In this document: positions 55,286 through 63,999 of the stretch, piece after piece
How the letters are laid out: each line of letters opens with the position of its first letter
How positions within the stretch are numbered: the first letter of the stretch is position 1
DNA from: Vibrio kanaloae
Lineage (GTDB): Bacteria; Pseudomonadota; Gammaproteobacteria; Enterobacterales; Vibrionaceae
Reading direction: 5' to 3'
Assembly (NCBI RefSeq): GCF_024347535.1
Contig: NZ_AP025498.1
Span: 1,414,352-1,478,351 of the forward strand
DNA length: 64,000 nucleotides
Translations under genes and position numbers: made by a program
The notes under the pieces: model-generated
Database searches by the model: none
Told to the model about the DNA's origin: nothing
What the model saw: the letters and a program-made list of their open reading frames with translations, nothing else

Positions 55286-56167
55286 CTACTTCTGCTTCAT
55301 GTACCTATATCCAACCAATAACATCAAAAATAGCAGTACCGCTGCCATGACGAACCATTGAAATGAGTAACCAAAGTGTTTCTCTGATTTCATTGCCGAC
55401 GGTCGCCATAACATTTCATATGGCCATGAACCTAAGCTCTGTGGCTGAAATATAAAGGGCAGCACCTCTTGACCGGTGTACTGTGATAACGCTTGTATAT
55501 TGATGTTCTGAATTCGTTTCGGTGTTGTGTTTTCTAATCCCAGTTCCTGACTTAGTGGGTTCACTGAACGTACATACAAACGTCCTGACATATTCGTTGG
55601 TAGTGTGATGCTTCCTAATTGAGGCAGTTTTTTTCTGTCATTACTTGCCGCAACAAATCCAAGATCGATCAAGAGCTGCTTTCTTCCGTCCTGAGTTTGA
55701 GTTTCGCCCAACATGTAAATCACATACCCCACCATGCCTTGGTTTATCTGGTTATCCAGCAAGAGGATTAATCCACTCGGCTTCGCTAACTCAATATCGA
55801 CCTTTAAACCATTTAAGGTTTGTGGACTCGATGGTTCTTGCGCTCGTAAATCTGTCCCTCTCCAATCAGAAAGCACGATATCCAATGCCCTAGAAGATTG
55901 TTGCGATCTTTCCAATAACTGCTGCTCATAACGTAGTTTCTCGTTACCTCGGTCTAACTGCCACACACCCAACTTGATTAAAACGCCGACTGAAACCACA
56001 GTTAAAACAGCCGCTATCCAAAAACCTTTACTGCGGAACTTATGTTCATCATCATTCGAACTGTTTGGAGTTATCACTATGGCGTCATCTACCTTTGTGT
56101 TGTTATTGAAAATTGTGTTGGTCGCTTTGCTGTTCTTCATTGTCTTCAACTTAATGAAAGGTCTCAT
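55286..56167 (-). CDS. SURF1-family oxidase assembly protein
   Basis: A protein of about 293 residues. The two-helix SURF1 layout is clear: FWIAAVLTVVSVGVLIKLGVWQLDRGNEK near the N-terminal side and YSFQWFVMAAVLLFLMLLVGYRYMK at the C-terminus, with a periplasmic domain between. SURF1 helps assemble heme A into subunit I. The start is uncertain. The ATG at 56167 has GAGG eight bases upstream, but it and other candidates overlap the opposite-strand DUF2909 gene by up to about 90 bases. A GTG at 56075-56077 would reduce the overlap. The first 60 or so residues are low-complexity and not conserved. Confidence 0.8.
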   Translation of the reverse strand: MRPFIKLKTMKNSKATNTIFNNNTKVDDAIVITPNSSNDDEHKFRSKGFWIAAVLTVVSVGVLIKLGVWQLDRGNEKLRYEQQLLERSQQSSRALDIVLSDWRGTDLRAQEPSSPQTLNGLKVDIELAKPSGLILLLDNQINQGMVGYVIYMLGETQTQDGRKQLLIDLGFVAASNDRKKLPQLGSITLPTNMSGRLYVRSVNPLSQELGLENTTPKRIQNINIQALSQYTGQEVLPFIFQPQSLGSWPYEMLWRPSAMKSEKHFGYSFQWFVMAAVLLFLMLLVGYRYMKQK

Positions 56168-56309
56168 CCAAATCGCCTCAGGCAAATACAATGGAAAAAG
56201 ACTCAGTCATTTCTTGGGCCGCCGTGTAATGCTGTCAGCCATCGTAGTGCTATTGCTATTAATCGCTTTAGGCTCTGGTGTTATTACTCCTAACCCGCGA
56301 CCTTATTAA
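56079..56309 (+). CDS. DUF2909 twin-transmembrane protein
   Basis: A 76-residue membrane protein with two helices (about 7-25 and 50-68). The linker has GKYNGKRLSHFLGRRV between them. The ATG at 56079 has GGAG eight bases upstream, better than frames starting earlier. DUF2909 proteins recur next to cytochrome c oxidase genes in gammaproteobacteria, commonly on the opposite strand as here. Function is unknown; a role in oxidase assembly is inference. Its start overlaps the start of the SURF1 gene on the other strand. Confidence 0.75.
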   Translation: MASSTFVLLLKIVLVALLFFIVFNLMKGLIQIASGKYNGKRLSHFLGRRVMLSAIVVLLLLIALGSGVITPNPRPY

Positions 56310-56353
56310 CTCAATATAGGCTGGGCACATCATGAAAGCCGTTGGATATCTAG

Positions 56354-57238
56354 TTAAAGTACATAGACAAACACGAATAACCCTAACCAAACCACATCAA
56401 CAAAGTGCCAATACCAACTGCCCGCTTGAAACGCAAAGTGATCTTTTGTAGAGAAATGATCTTTCGCAACTCTCGCCAGCAACACAATCAAAAAAATCGT
56501 TCCTAAACAGACATGCAAGCCATGAAACCCAGTCAGTAAAAAGAAGGTGTTACCGTAGATACCGGACTGAAGTGTCAGCCCCATCTCTTGATACGCATGA
56601 AGGTACTCTTCAACTTGGAAGAATAGGAAGAAGCCAGCCAGCACAATAGTTATCTCCAACCACACGATCAAAGCCATCCGCTTGTTCTGTTCAAGACTGA
56701 TATGTGCCATGTGCAACGTTACAGATGATAGCAAAAGGATAATCGTGTTCTTAAGCGGGATGCCTTGCCAAGGCATTGCTTGTGTAGTCACACCATCTGG
56801 TGTGGTGGTTAGCGGCCATATCGACTGAAACATCGGCCACAACACTTCATGGGTCATTGCATTGTTGCCTGCACCGCCAATCCACGGAACTGATATCATA
56901 CGAGCGTAAAAAAGTGCACCAAAGAAAGCACCGAAAAACATGATTTCGGAAAAGATAAACCAACTCATCCCTTGTCGAAAAGAACGAGATATTTGTTCGG
57001 AATAGAGGCCACTTAATGATTCCGTAATCACATTGCTAAACCAACCTGCGAGCATATAAAGCAGAACAACAAACCCAACGAACAGCACTACTTTTCCAAA
57101 CACGCCACCAGCGGATCCGGTACCCATGTTTTGCACCGTCAAGCCAGCACCAACCGCGACCAAAAACAGTGCAACGGCGCCGACTAATGGCCAGTGGCTT
57201 TGATGTGGAACGAAATACACTTCCTTTTTAGAACTCAT
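56354..57238 (-). CDS. ctaE: Cytochrome c oxidase subunit III
   Basis: A 294-residue inner-membrane subunit with seven helices, the usual length. HQSHWPLVGAVALFLVAVGAGL opens the protein. RQGMSWFIFSEIMFFGAFFGALFYAR and GFHGLHVCLGTIFLIVLL are conserved. WYWHFVDVVWLGLFVFVYVL ends it. It lies downstream of ctaG in the oxidase operon. Confidence 0.92.
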   Translation of the reverse strand: MSSKKEVYFVPHQSHWPLVGAVALFLVAVGAGLTVQNMGTGSAGGVFGKVVLFVGFVVLLYMLAGWFSNVITESLSGLYSEQISRSFRQGMSWFIFSEIMFFGAFFGALFYARMISVPWIGGAGNNAMTHEVLWPMFQSIWPLTTTPDGVTTQAMPWQGIPLKNTIILLLSSVTLHMAHISLEQNKRMALIVWLEITIVLAGFFLFFQVEEYLHAYQEMGLTLQSGIYGNTFFLLTGFHGLHVCLGTIFLIVLLARVAKDHFSTKDHFAFQAGSWYWHFVDVVWLGLFVFVYVL

Positions 57239-57276
57239 CGCTCAACTCCTTTTGTTGATTCTGGTTCTGTAATGTC

Positions 57277-57906
57277 TTAGTTACTTGCGAGTGTGCTCGA
57301 TGTTGATGTGCTCACTTCAGGCTTACTTGCCTCTCCACTCACCTGATTCGTGATGTTAAACAACGTATAAGAGAGCGTAAGCGTATGTATTGATTCTGGG
57401 ATGTCAGGCTCAATATAAAATATCAAACCCATTTCAGCGCTCTTATACCCGCCTAATGGTTGCTGGTTAAAGCAAAAGCACTCCATCTTATTGAAGTAGG
57501 TAGCCCCCATTCCCGGAGACACCGACGGCACGGCTTGTCCAACCAACGAAGCACCTGATAGGTTTTTAGCAAAATAATTCGTTTGAATGACCTGACCAGG
57601 GTGAACCTCTAATACACGCGCTTCGGGGGAAAATTGCCATGGCATATCTGGCTTAATGTGAGACATAAATTCCACTCGAATTGTACGAGAGTAGTCAGGC
57701 TGCATTCCTTGCGGTTGCACGGCAGAAACGGTATTGGTTTTGCCATTAATCCCCAAGGCTTCACACATGACATCGTAGAGCGGCACCAAAGCGAAGCCGA
57801 AGCCAAACATGCCTATCACGCTCAGTAACAAATAACCCGTCAGCTTCTTGGTTGAACGTCTTGGCTGCTCAGCGTTGCGGTTTTGGTTGCTTTGTCTGTT
57901 GTCCAT
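57277..57906 (-). CDS. ctaG: Cytochrome c oxidase copper-chaperone CtaG (Cox11)
   Basis: A 209-residue membrane-anchored copper chaperone. One helix (about 24-45, YLLLSVIGMFGFGFALVPLYDVMCEALG) is followed by a periplasmic domain with KMECFCFNQQPL, the CFCF copper site, and the family ends in PDIPESIHTLTLSYTLF. It delivers copper to the CuB site of subunit I. A Ser/Thr-rich tail follows. Confidence 0.9.
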   Translation of the reverse strand: MDNRQSNQNRNAEQPRRSTKKLTGYLLLSVIGMFGFGFALVPLYDVMCEALGINGKTNTVSAVQPQGMQPDYSRTIRVEFMSHIKPDMPWQFSPEARVLEVHPGQVIQTNYFAKNLSGASLVGQAVPSVSPGMGATYFNKMECFCFNQQPLGGYKSAEMGLIFYIEPDIPESIHTLTLSYTLFNITNQVSGEASKPEVSTSTSSTLASN

Positions 57907-57917
57907 ATCTCATCTCC

Positions 57918-59600
57918 TCAATCTATTTTAGGGGGATGAGTAAAAGTATGGTGAGGGGCAGGACTTGCTACTGTCCATTCTAATCCTTCCGCTCTTTCCC
58001 ACGGTTTGCTCGGTGCAGGCTCTCCGCCTCTTACACATTTGACGGCTAGCCATAAGAAAATCAACTGGGACAAACCGAATGCAAAGCCACCTATCGACAC
58101 CACTTGGTTAACATCGGCAAACTGGATGGCGTAGTCTGGAATGCGACGCGGCATGCCTGCTAAACCTAAGAAGTGCATAGGAAAGAAAAGGACATTGACC
58201 GATATAACTGAGGTCCAAAAATGCCACAGACTGAGCTTGTGGTCGTACATATGTCCGGTCCATTTAGGCAACCAGTAGTACGCCGCCGCCATTATCGAGA
58301 ACACGGCCCCCGTCACCAGAACGTAGTGGAAGTGAGCCACTACAAAATAGGTGTCGTGATATTGGAAATCAGCAGGCACGATGGCGAGCATCAGTCCAGA
58401 TAGCCCACCAATCGTAAATAGAACGATAAAGGCGATAGCAAACAGCATTGGTGTTTCAAAGGTTAAAGCTCCTCGCCACATAGTAGCCACCCAGTTAAAG
58501 ACTTTCACACCAGTAGGCACCGCAATCAACATGGTGCAGTACATGAAGAACAGTTCTGCAAATACTGGCATACCAGTAGTGAACATGTGATGTGCCCAAA
58601 CCAAGAATGACAACAGAGCAATACTGCAGGTCGCGTACACCATGGAGTGATAGCCAAATAAGCGTTTACCACTGAATGTAGGAATGATCGCAGAGACAAT
58701 ACCAAACGACGGTAAGATCATAATGTACACTTCGGGGTGACCAAAGAACCAGAAAATGTGCTGGAACATCACCGGATCCCCACCACCAGCGGCGTCAAAG
58801 AAGCTCGTCCCAAAGTACTTGTCGGTGAGTACCATAGTTACAGCACCGGCGAGCACGGGCATCACAGCTATCAAAAGGAAAGCCGTGATTAACCAAGTCC
58901 ATACGAACATAGGAAGCTTGAACCACGTCATACCCGGAGCTCTCATGTTGACGATAGTCACGATGACGTTGATAGCACCCATGATCGAGCTGATCCCCAT
59001 GATATGGACAGAGAATACAAACAACGCCGTACTATCAGGGCCATAAGTCGTCGAGAGCGGTGCATAAAATGTCCAACCAAAATTTGGGCCGCCTCCCTCT
59101 GTAAACAAAGAGCCAATTAATATTAAGAAAGCAAAAGGCAAAATCCAGAAGCTAAGGTTGTTCATCCGCGGCAACGCCATATCCGGCGCACCGATCATCA
59201 TCGGGATCATCCAGTTAGCTAAACCTGTGAAAGCAGGCATCACAGCACCAAACACCATAATTAAACCGTGGACGGTCGTCATTTGGTTAAAGAAATCCGG
59301 TTCAACGAGTTGTAACCCTGGTTGGAACAACTCGGCCCTAATCACCATCGCCATAGCACCACCAATTAAAAACATGGTGAAGCTAAACCACAAATAAAGT
59401 GTTCCTATATCTTTGTGGTTAGTCGAATACAACCAGCGAGCCCAACCCTTGGGCGCACCATGTAAATCATGGGCTTTGGCGTCAGCATCAGTACCATTCA
59501 ATGTCCCTTCGCTAGCACCCAATGTATTTTCACTAGCATGAGAAACCGCCAGTTCTTCTGCAGGAGCCGATTTCACTGACTTATGGATTGGTGAACTCAT
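57918..59600 (-). CDS. ctaD: Cytochrome c oxidase subunit I
   Basis: A 560-residue catalytic subunit. Twelve helices hold heme a, heme a3 and CuB. HGLIMVFGAVMPAFTGLANWMIPMMIGAPDMALPRMNNLSFW is the heme region; WFFGHPEVYIMILPSFGIVS has the His-Tyr crosslink site, WAHHMF the CuB His pair, and HDTYFVVAHFHYVLV the heme His ligands. A polar N-terminal tail of about 45 residues precedes the first helix. Its start overlaps the ctaC stop by four bases. Confidence 0.93.
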   Translation of the reverse strand: MSSPIHKSVKSAPAEELAVSHASENTLGASEGTLNGTDADAKAHDLHGAPKGWARWLYSTNHKDIGTLYLWFSFTMFLIGGAMAMVIRAELFQPGLQLVEPDFFNQMTTVHGLIMVFGAVMPAFTGLANWMIPMMIGAPDMALPRMNNLSFWILPFAFLILIGSLFTEGGGPNFGWTFYAPLSTTYGPDSTALFVFSVHIMGISSIMGAINVIVTIVNMRAPGMTWFKLPMFVWTWLITAFLLIAVMPVLAGAVTMVLTDKYFGTSFFDAAGGGDPVMFQHIFWFFGHPEVYIMILPSFGIVSAIIPTFSGKRLFGYHSMVYATCSIALLSFLVWAHHMFTTGMPVFAELFFMYCTMLIAVPTGVKVFNWVATMWRGALTFETPMLFAIAFIVLFTIGGLSGLMLAIVPADFQYHDTYFVVAHFHYVLVTGAVFSIMAAAYYWLPKWTGHMYDHKLSLWHFWTSVISVNVLFFPMHFLGLAGMPRRIPDYAIQFADVNQVVSIGGFAFGLSQLIFLWLAVKCVRGGEPAPSKPWERAEGLEWTVASPAPHHTFTHPPKID

Positions 59601-60799
59601 AACTGCTCCTTAGCATTGTCTTGCACTTCATCCGTTGAGCTTTCAGTGCCACCTGATTGTTTGCTTTTGTAAGCGTTAATATCTGAAGCCTGCACAACAT
59701 CGCCCGTATCATTACCCCATGCGTTTCTTTGATATGTGACGACTGCTGCGATCTCTTTCTCAGTTAACTGGTTATCGAATGCTTGCATTGCCGTGCCGCC
59801 ACGACCGTAAACGATAGTATCGATATGCACGTCTACATCGCCAAGAGCAACAGGACTGCCTTTAATTGCAGGAAAAGCCCCCGGAATCCCTCCCCCATTG
59901 ACTTGATGACAAACCGCACATCGACTTTTATAGACTTCTTCACCGAGGGAATTGAGTTCTTCTAAAGAGAGTGACGCATCTAATGCATCTTGTGCTGCTT
60001 GCTGTGTGGCTATCGCCAACTCTTTCTGCGTTGCTAGCCATGCATCAAAATCTTCTTCTTCCATAGCATGCACGACTATTGGCATAAACCCATGTGCTCG
60101 ACCACATAATTCAGCACACTGGCCTCGATAAACACCAGGTTCATCTATTTTTGTCCACGCCTCGTTAATAAACCCAGGAATCGTGTCTTTTTTAACGGCA
60201 AAGGCTGGTACCCACCATGAGTGGATAACATCGTCGGAAGTCATTAAAAATCGAACTTTACGATCGATAGGGAGTACTAGCGGATTATCAACTTCCAACA
60301 AGTAATGCGCCCCTTTTACTTCGATGCCATCAATCTCTTTATCACTAGTTGCTAAAAGGCTAAAAAACTCAACATCTTCGCCAAAATAGCTGTAATGCCA
60401 TTTCCATTGTGAACCAGTAATTTTTACGGTGAGATCTGATTGGGAGGTGTCTTCCATCGCTATCAAGGTCTTAGTGGCTGGGATGGCCATAGCGATGAGA
60501 ATAATGATTGGAATGATGGTCCAAAGGATTTCAACTTTAGTGCTTTCGTGAAAATGGGCAGCCACCGCTCCCTTCGACTTTCGGTGCCTCAAAATGGAAT
60601 AAAACATTACACCAAAAACAACAAAGGCGATCGCACAGCAAATGTAGAAGATCAGCATATGAAGTTCATATACCTTACCACTGATCTCGGTGACGCCTTG
60701 TGTCATGTTGTATTCACTGCTTGCATTCACCAAAGGTGTTACTAAAACAACAACAAAACCATTCAAAAGCCACGCTAGCCTAACCAGTAATCTTTTCAA
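59597..60799 (-). CDS. ctaC: Cytochrome c oxidase subunit II with fused cytochrome c
   Basis: A subunit of about 400 residues. A signal (LLVRLAWLLNGFVVVLVTPLVNA) precedes two helices and the CuA cupredoxin domain (CAELCGRAHGFMPIVVHAM with both Cys, His and Met). A C-terminal cytochrome c domain has CAVCH and GTAMQAFDNQLTEKE. I place the start at TTG 60799, because AAGGAG lies seven bases upstream and the protein then begins with a normal signal. A longer reading to 60865 has no such site. It opens the oxidase operon. The 60800-61256 region is divergent to the mutase gene. Confidence 0.88.
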   Translation of the reverse strand: MKRLLVRLAWLLNGFVVVLVTPLVNASSEYNMTQGVTEISGKVYELHMLIFYICCAIAFVVFGVMFYSILRHRKSKGAVAAHFHESTKVEILWTIIPIIILIAMAIPATKTLIAMEDTSQSDLTVKITGSQWKWHYSYFGEDVEFFSLLATSDKEIDGIEVKGAHYLLEVDNPLVLPIDRKVRFLMTSDDVIHSWWVPAFAVKKDTIPGFINEAWTKIDEPGVYRGQCAELCGRAHGFMPIVVHAMEEEDFDAWLATQKELAIATQQAAQDALDASLSLEELNSLGEEVYKSRCAVCHQVNGGGIPGAFPAIKGSPVALGDVDVHIDTIVYGRGGTAMQAFDNQLTEKEIAAVVTYQRNAWGNDTGDVVQASDINAYKSKQSGGTESSTDEVQDNAKEQL

Positions 60800-61185
60800 A
60801 AGATTTCTCCTTATCCTTCCTAGATTGGATACTTGCGACCTAAATATCGCTGTGAATCGGATCACAGTCGTTGCTATTCCGAATACACATGAAAAGGCTG
60901 AATCTCAATCGACAACTCACGTAGCGACCTCCAAAAATCGACTGCTAGATTCTTATCAGTCTATGAACTTACACAGCTCATAAGCATCGAAGGTTTTAAC
61001 GAAAGATTCAAAAACGGCGAATTTGTTAAATTTTGTTATATTTATATGAAAGGCTAGTTAGTGATATCCAATTGTTCAAGATAAGTTTACTTGCTAAACA
61101 GTCAATTATCTAAAGAGGCTTAATCTATACGCCTTTCTGCTGCCGTTGGAATTTATTTTATATTGAGTTTTACGATTGCCTTCAT

Positions 61186-61204
61186 GGAAATGATAATCAA
61201 TATC
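61186..61204. promoter_or_regulatory. Fur-box-like site before the phosphohexomutase gene
   Basis: GGAAATGATAATCAATATC matches 16 of 19 positions of the Fur consensus, better than the site before viuB. It lies about 53 bases upstream of the mutase start and about 390 from ctaC. Whether Fur binds it is not shown. No other signal was recognised in the rest of 60800-61256. Confidence 0.5.
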
Positions 61205-61256
61205 ACTTAATTTGAACCCATAGGAAGTCATACCGACATTATAAGGTTTAGTAATT

Positions 61257-62963
61257 ATGCAAGATGCGATGAACTGGTTAACGAGAGACCCAGATCCAAG
61301 AACTCGTGAAGAGCTGCAACATCTCATCGATGAGGGAATGCACGACGAATTAGATGACCGCTTTACTCAACGCCTAGAATTCGGAACGGCGGGATTGCGG
61401 GGCAAAGTAGGATGTGGCCCGAATAGAATGAATCGCTTGGTCATACAAGAAACGGCAACAGGGCTTGGACATTACTTGATTAAACATGTTGCCAATACCG
61501 CTATCCGTGGAGTGATAGTTGGCTATGACGGCCGTTTGGATTCAAAGCAATTCGCAATGGATACCGCTTCTGTACTCACAGCTTTAGGTATTAAGGTTTA
61601 CCTAACCGCTAATGTTGCGGCGACGCCTATCGTTGCTTTTGGTATCAAACATTTCAATGCTGCCGCTGCTGTTGTCGTGACTGCCAGCCACAACCCTCCG
61701 GAATATAATGGTTTCAAAGTGTACTGGGAAAATGGCGCTCAAATCATTCCACCCCACGATGCGGGCATTGCCGCTGAAATCGACATAGCATCGACTAAGC
61801 CGATTCCTTTGATTAGCCTAAGTGATGCTGAACAACAAGGTAACTTAGTATGGCTAACCGAAGGCTACTACCAAACGTACCGTGCCGCCATTAGTCAAAG
61901 TCCGTATGTGAATAAAGGGATAGAATCGGCGAATACAACCATTGCCTACACTGCAATGCATGGTGTGGGAGCACAAATGGCAGAGGACCTTCTACACGAT
62001 GCAGGGTTTCACAAAGTGTTCAGCGTAACGGAGCAAAGAGAGCCCGATGGCAACTTCCCGACCGTTAACTTCCCAAACCCAGAAGAAAAAGGGGCAATGG
62101 ATCTTGTGGTCAACTTAGCGAAAAGTGTCGATGCCGACATTGCTTGCGCCAACGATCCAGATGCAGATCGGTTCGCCGTTGCTGTCCGAACTGAAGATGC
62201 CTCATACAAGATGCTAACGGGCGACCAAGTGGGTGTGTTATTCGCGCATTATTTGTTATCGAAGCCACACACAAAAAACCAGTTGGTTGGTAACAGTATC
62301 GTATCTTCAACCTTACTTGAAAAAGTAGCGCAATCTCATGGTGCTAGCTACTTCCAAACACTGACAGGCTTCAAATGGTTGGCCAATATTGGTATGCAGT
62401 TAGAAGATAAACAGAATGAGTTCTTATTCGCTTATGAAGAGGCTCTAGGTTACACAATTGGTACTCAAGTACGTGATAAAGATGGGCTGTCTGCTATCGT
62501 CATCTTTGCTCAATTGGTTGAGGAGCTAAAGTCTCAAGGTCGAACCGTTTGGGATCTTCTTGCGCAAATTTCGTTTGAACATGGCGTCTATACCAACGCA
62601 CAACGAAGTATCGCGCTCGACCCAGATTCACCGTCCATTGGATCTAAACTCCGAGCGGCACAACCTAAAGCCATCAACGGTGTTGCTATCTCTGTGATTG
62701 AAGATCTACAGTCGTCTTTGCGTTTTGTCATGGGTGGTCAGACCGAAGCGATTAACCTGCCTTCAAGTGATGTACTCATCTATCACCTTGAAGATGGCTC
62801 GCGCATTATCGTACGACCTTCAGGAACCGAGCCTAAAGTTAAGGTTTACTATGAAACGGTGACAAAGCTTGAAGGAACAGAAACGTACGATGACACTCGC
62901 CAGCGCGGTGAGGAATATATGAATAGACTGATTGAACGACACCAGCAAGAACTGAATTCTTAA
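61257..62963 (+). CDS. Phosphoglucomutase/phosphomannomutase family enzyme
   Basis: A 568-residue alpha-D-phosphohexomutase of the longer PGM2-like type. EFGTAGLRGKVGCGPNRMN opens the core. TASHNPPEYNGFKVYW carries the active-site phosphoserine. CANDPDADRFAVAV is the Mg2+ loop, YEEALGYTIG the sugar-specificity loop and RPSGTEPKVKVYYET the phosphate-binding end. Members act on glucose 1-/6-phosphate or pentose phosphates; the exact sugar is not fixed by these motifs. A strong Fur-like site precedes it. It ends at a terminator shared with a LysE gene. Confidence 0.88.
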   Translation: MQDAMNWLTRDPDPRTREELQHLIDEGMHDELDDRFTQRLEFGTAGLRGKVGCGPNRMNRLVIQETATGLGHYLIKHVANTAIRGVIVGYDGRLDSKQFAMDTASVLTALGIKVYLTANVAATPIVAFGIKHFNAAAAVVVTASHNPPEYNGFKVYWENGAQIIPPHDAGIAAEIDIASTKPIPLISLSDAEQQGNLVWLTEGYYQTYRAAISQSPYVNKGIESANTTIAYTAMHGVGAQMAEDLLHDAGFHKVFSVTEQREPDGNFPTVNFPNPEEKGAMDLVVNLAKSVDADIACANDPDADRFAVAVRTEDASYKMLTGDQVGVLFAHYLLSKPHTKNQLVGNSIVSSTLLEKVAQSHGASYFQTLTGFKWLANIGMQLEDKQNEFLFAYEEALGYTIGTQVRDKDGLSAIVIFAQLVEELKSQGRTVWDLLAQISFEHGVYTNAQRSIALDPDSPSIGSKLRAAQPKAINGVAISVIEDLQSSLRFVMGGQTEAINLPSSDVLIYHLEDGSRIIVRPSGTEPKVKVYYETVTKLEGTETYDDTRQRGEEYMNRLIERHQQELNS

Positions 62964-62997
62964 CTATTGGTATGTTCAACATATGACGGATAAAAAC

Positions 62998-63028
62998 AAA
63001 AGATGGACGCTCTAAGCGTCCATCTTTC
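62998..63028. terminator. Bidirectional terminator between the mutase and LysE genes
   Basis: AAAGATGGACGC and GCGTCCATCTTT with a 5-base loop, flanked by A and T tracts, lie between the convergent genes. Confidence 0.85.
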
Positions 63029-63066
63029 TCAGCGGTCAACCGCGATAATATGTTTGAGTTGGATGT

Positions 63067-63699
63067 TTACGAAGTAAAGAAAGAAGACAGCATCCACATG
63101 GCCAACACAATGAAAACTCCGCCCATCACTTTTTGTTGATAGTTACGAAACTGTGCGTTTTCCAAAAGAGATTTACCTATTGTCCCCACTAAAGCGACCA
63201 ATAAAAAATTGAAGGTTAAGCCTAAAATATTCAACAACAAACCCAGTATGAGCATCTGTTCGCCCGAGGTAGCTTCAATATTCGTAGATACAAATTGAGG
63301 TAAAAACATAACAAAGAAAACTAACGCTTTGGGATTAAGCAAATTGCTAATAAGTGCTCTTTGGTAATACGACTTGGCGGCAGAGTTGTTGCTTAACTCA
63401 GGTGCATTCCCCTGCTCTGTTCGCAGGCAATCCCACCCCATTTTTAATAAGTAAGTACCACCTAACAAGTGCAGTACTTTCAAAGCTATTGGGCTCATTG
63501 CGATCAACGCAGAGACCCCCATAGCAGCTAATACGGTAAGAATAATTCCAGACGTCGCATTACCTAGGCTCGCGAACAAACCAACTTTACGTCCATAACT
63601 CATACTCGAGCTTGCGATAAGCAACATATCAGGGCCGGGCAAAAGCAGGAGGGCGACAACGGCTGTCAAGTAAACAGGTAAGATGGCTAAGTCGATCAT
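63067..63699 (-). CDS. LysE-family exporter
   Basis: A 210-residue inner-membrane protein with about six helices. LLLLPGPDMLLIASSSMSYGRKVGLFASLGNATSGIIL is the LysE/RhtB opening, and FLVALVGTIGKSLL falls in the later helices. Such proteins export amino acids or related compounds; the substrate is not identifiable. It is a single gene. Confidence 0.85.
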   Translation of the reverse strand: MIDLAILPVYLTAVVALLLLPGPDMLLIASSSMSYGRKVGLFASLGNATSGIILTVLAAMGVSALIAMSPIALKVLHLLGGTYLLKMGWDCLRTEQGNAPELSNNSAAKSYYQRALISNLLNPKALVFFVMFLPQFVSTNIEATSGEQMLILGLLLNILGLTFNFLLVALVGTIGKSLLENAQFRNYQQKVMGGVFIVLAMWMLSSFFTS

Positions 63700-63924
63700 G
63701 AGTTCTAATATTGATAAAAAATGGAGTCGAATTTTATATCAATTGCTAACACCCTTCCAGATCTAATCCATTGAGATCCTTCAGCTAGCTCGAATTAAAA
63801 ACCAGGTTTTGGTCATTATGCAAATTTTACAACTAATTAAATATAACTGTTTAGTCCAATTAACAAAGTACCGCTTATGTTTAACTCGTTATCTGCTAGG
63901 AGACTCTGCCGTAAAACTTTAGCA

Positions 63925-63999
63925 TCAACTTGCAACCCATTCGATCTCAATCAGAGTAGTTTCACCACACTTTAGACGGCCAAGGAATATATCATCTCG
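63925..63999 (-). CDS. Possible 3' end of a leftward gene entering from the right edge
   Basis: On the minus strand one frame is open from the window edge for 24 codons to a TGA (RDDIFLGRLKCGETTLIEIE, then WVAS). It is too short to judge and could be chance. The remaining 63700-63924 shows no gene I can support. Confidence 0.2.
   Translation of the reverse strand, partial: RDDIFLGRLKCGETTLIEIEWVAS

Noticed and set aside
61106-61327. Minus-strand 73-residue frame overlapping the mutase start
   Set aside because: It has Ser/Lys-rich random-like sequence, overlaps a conserved start and contains the Fur-like site.
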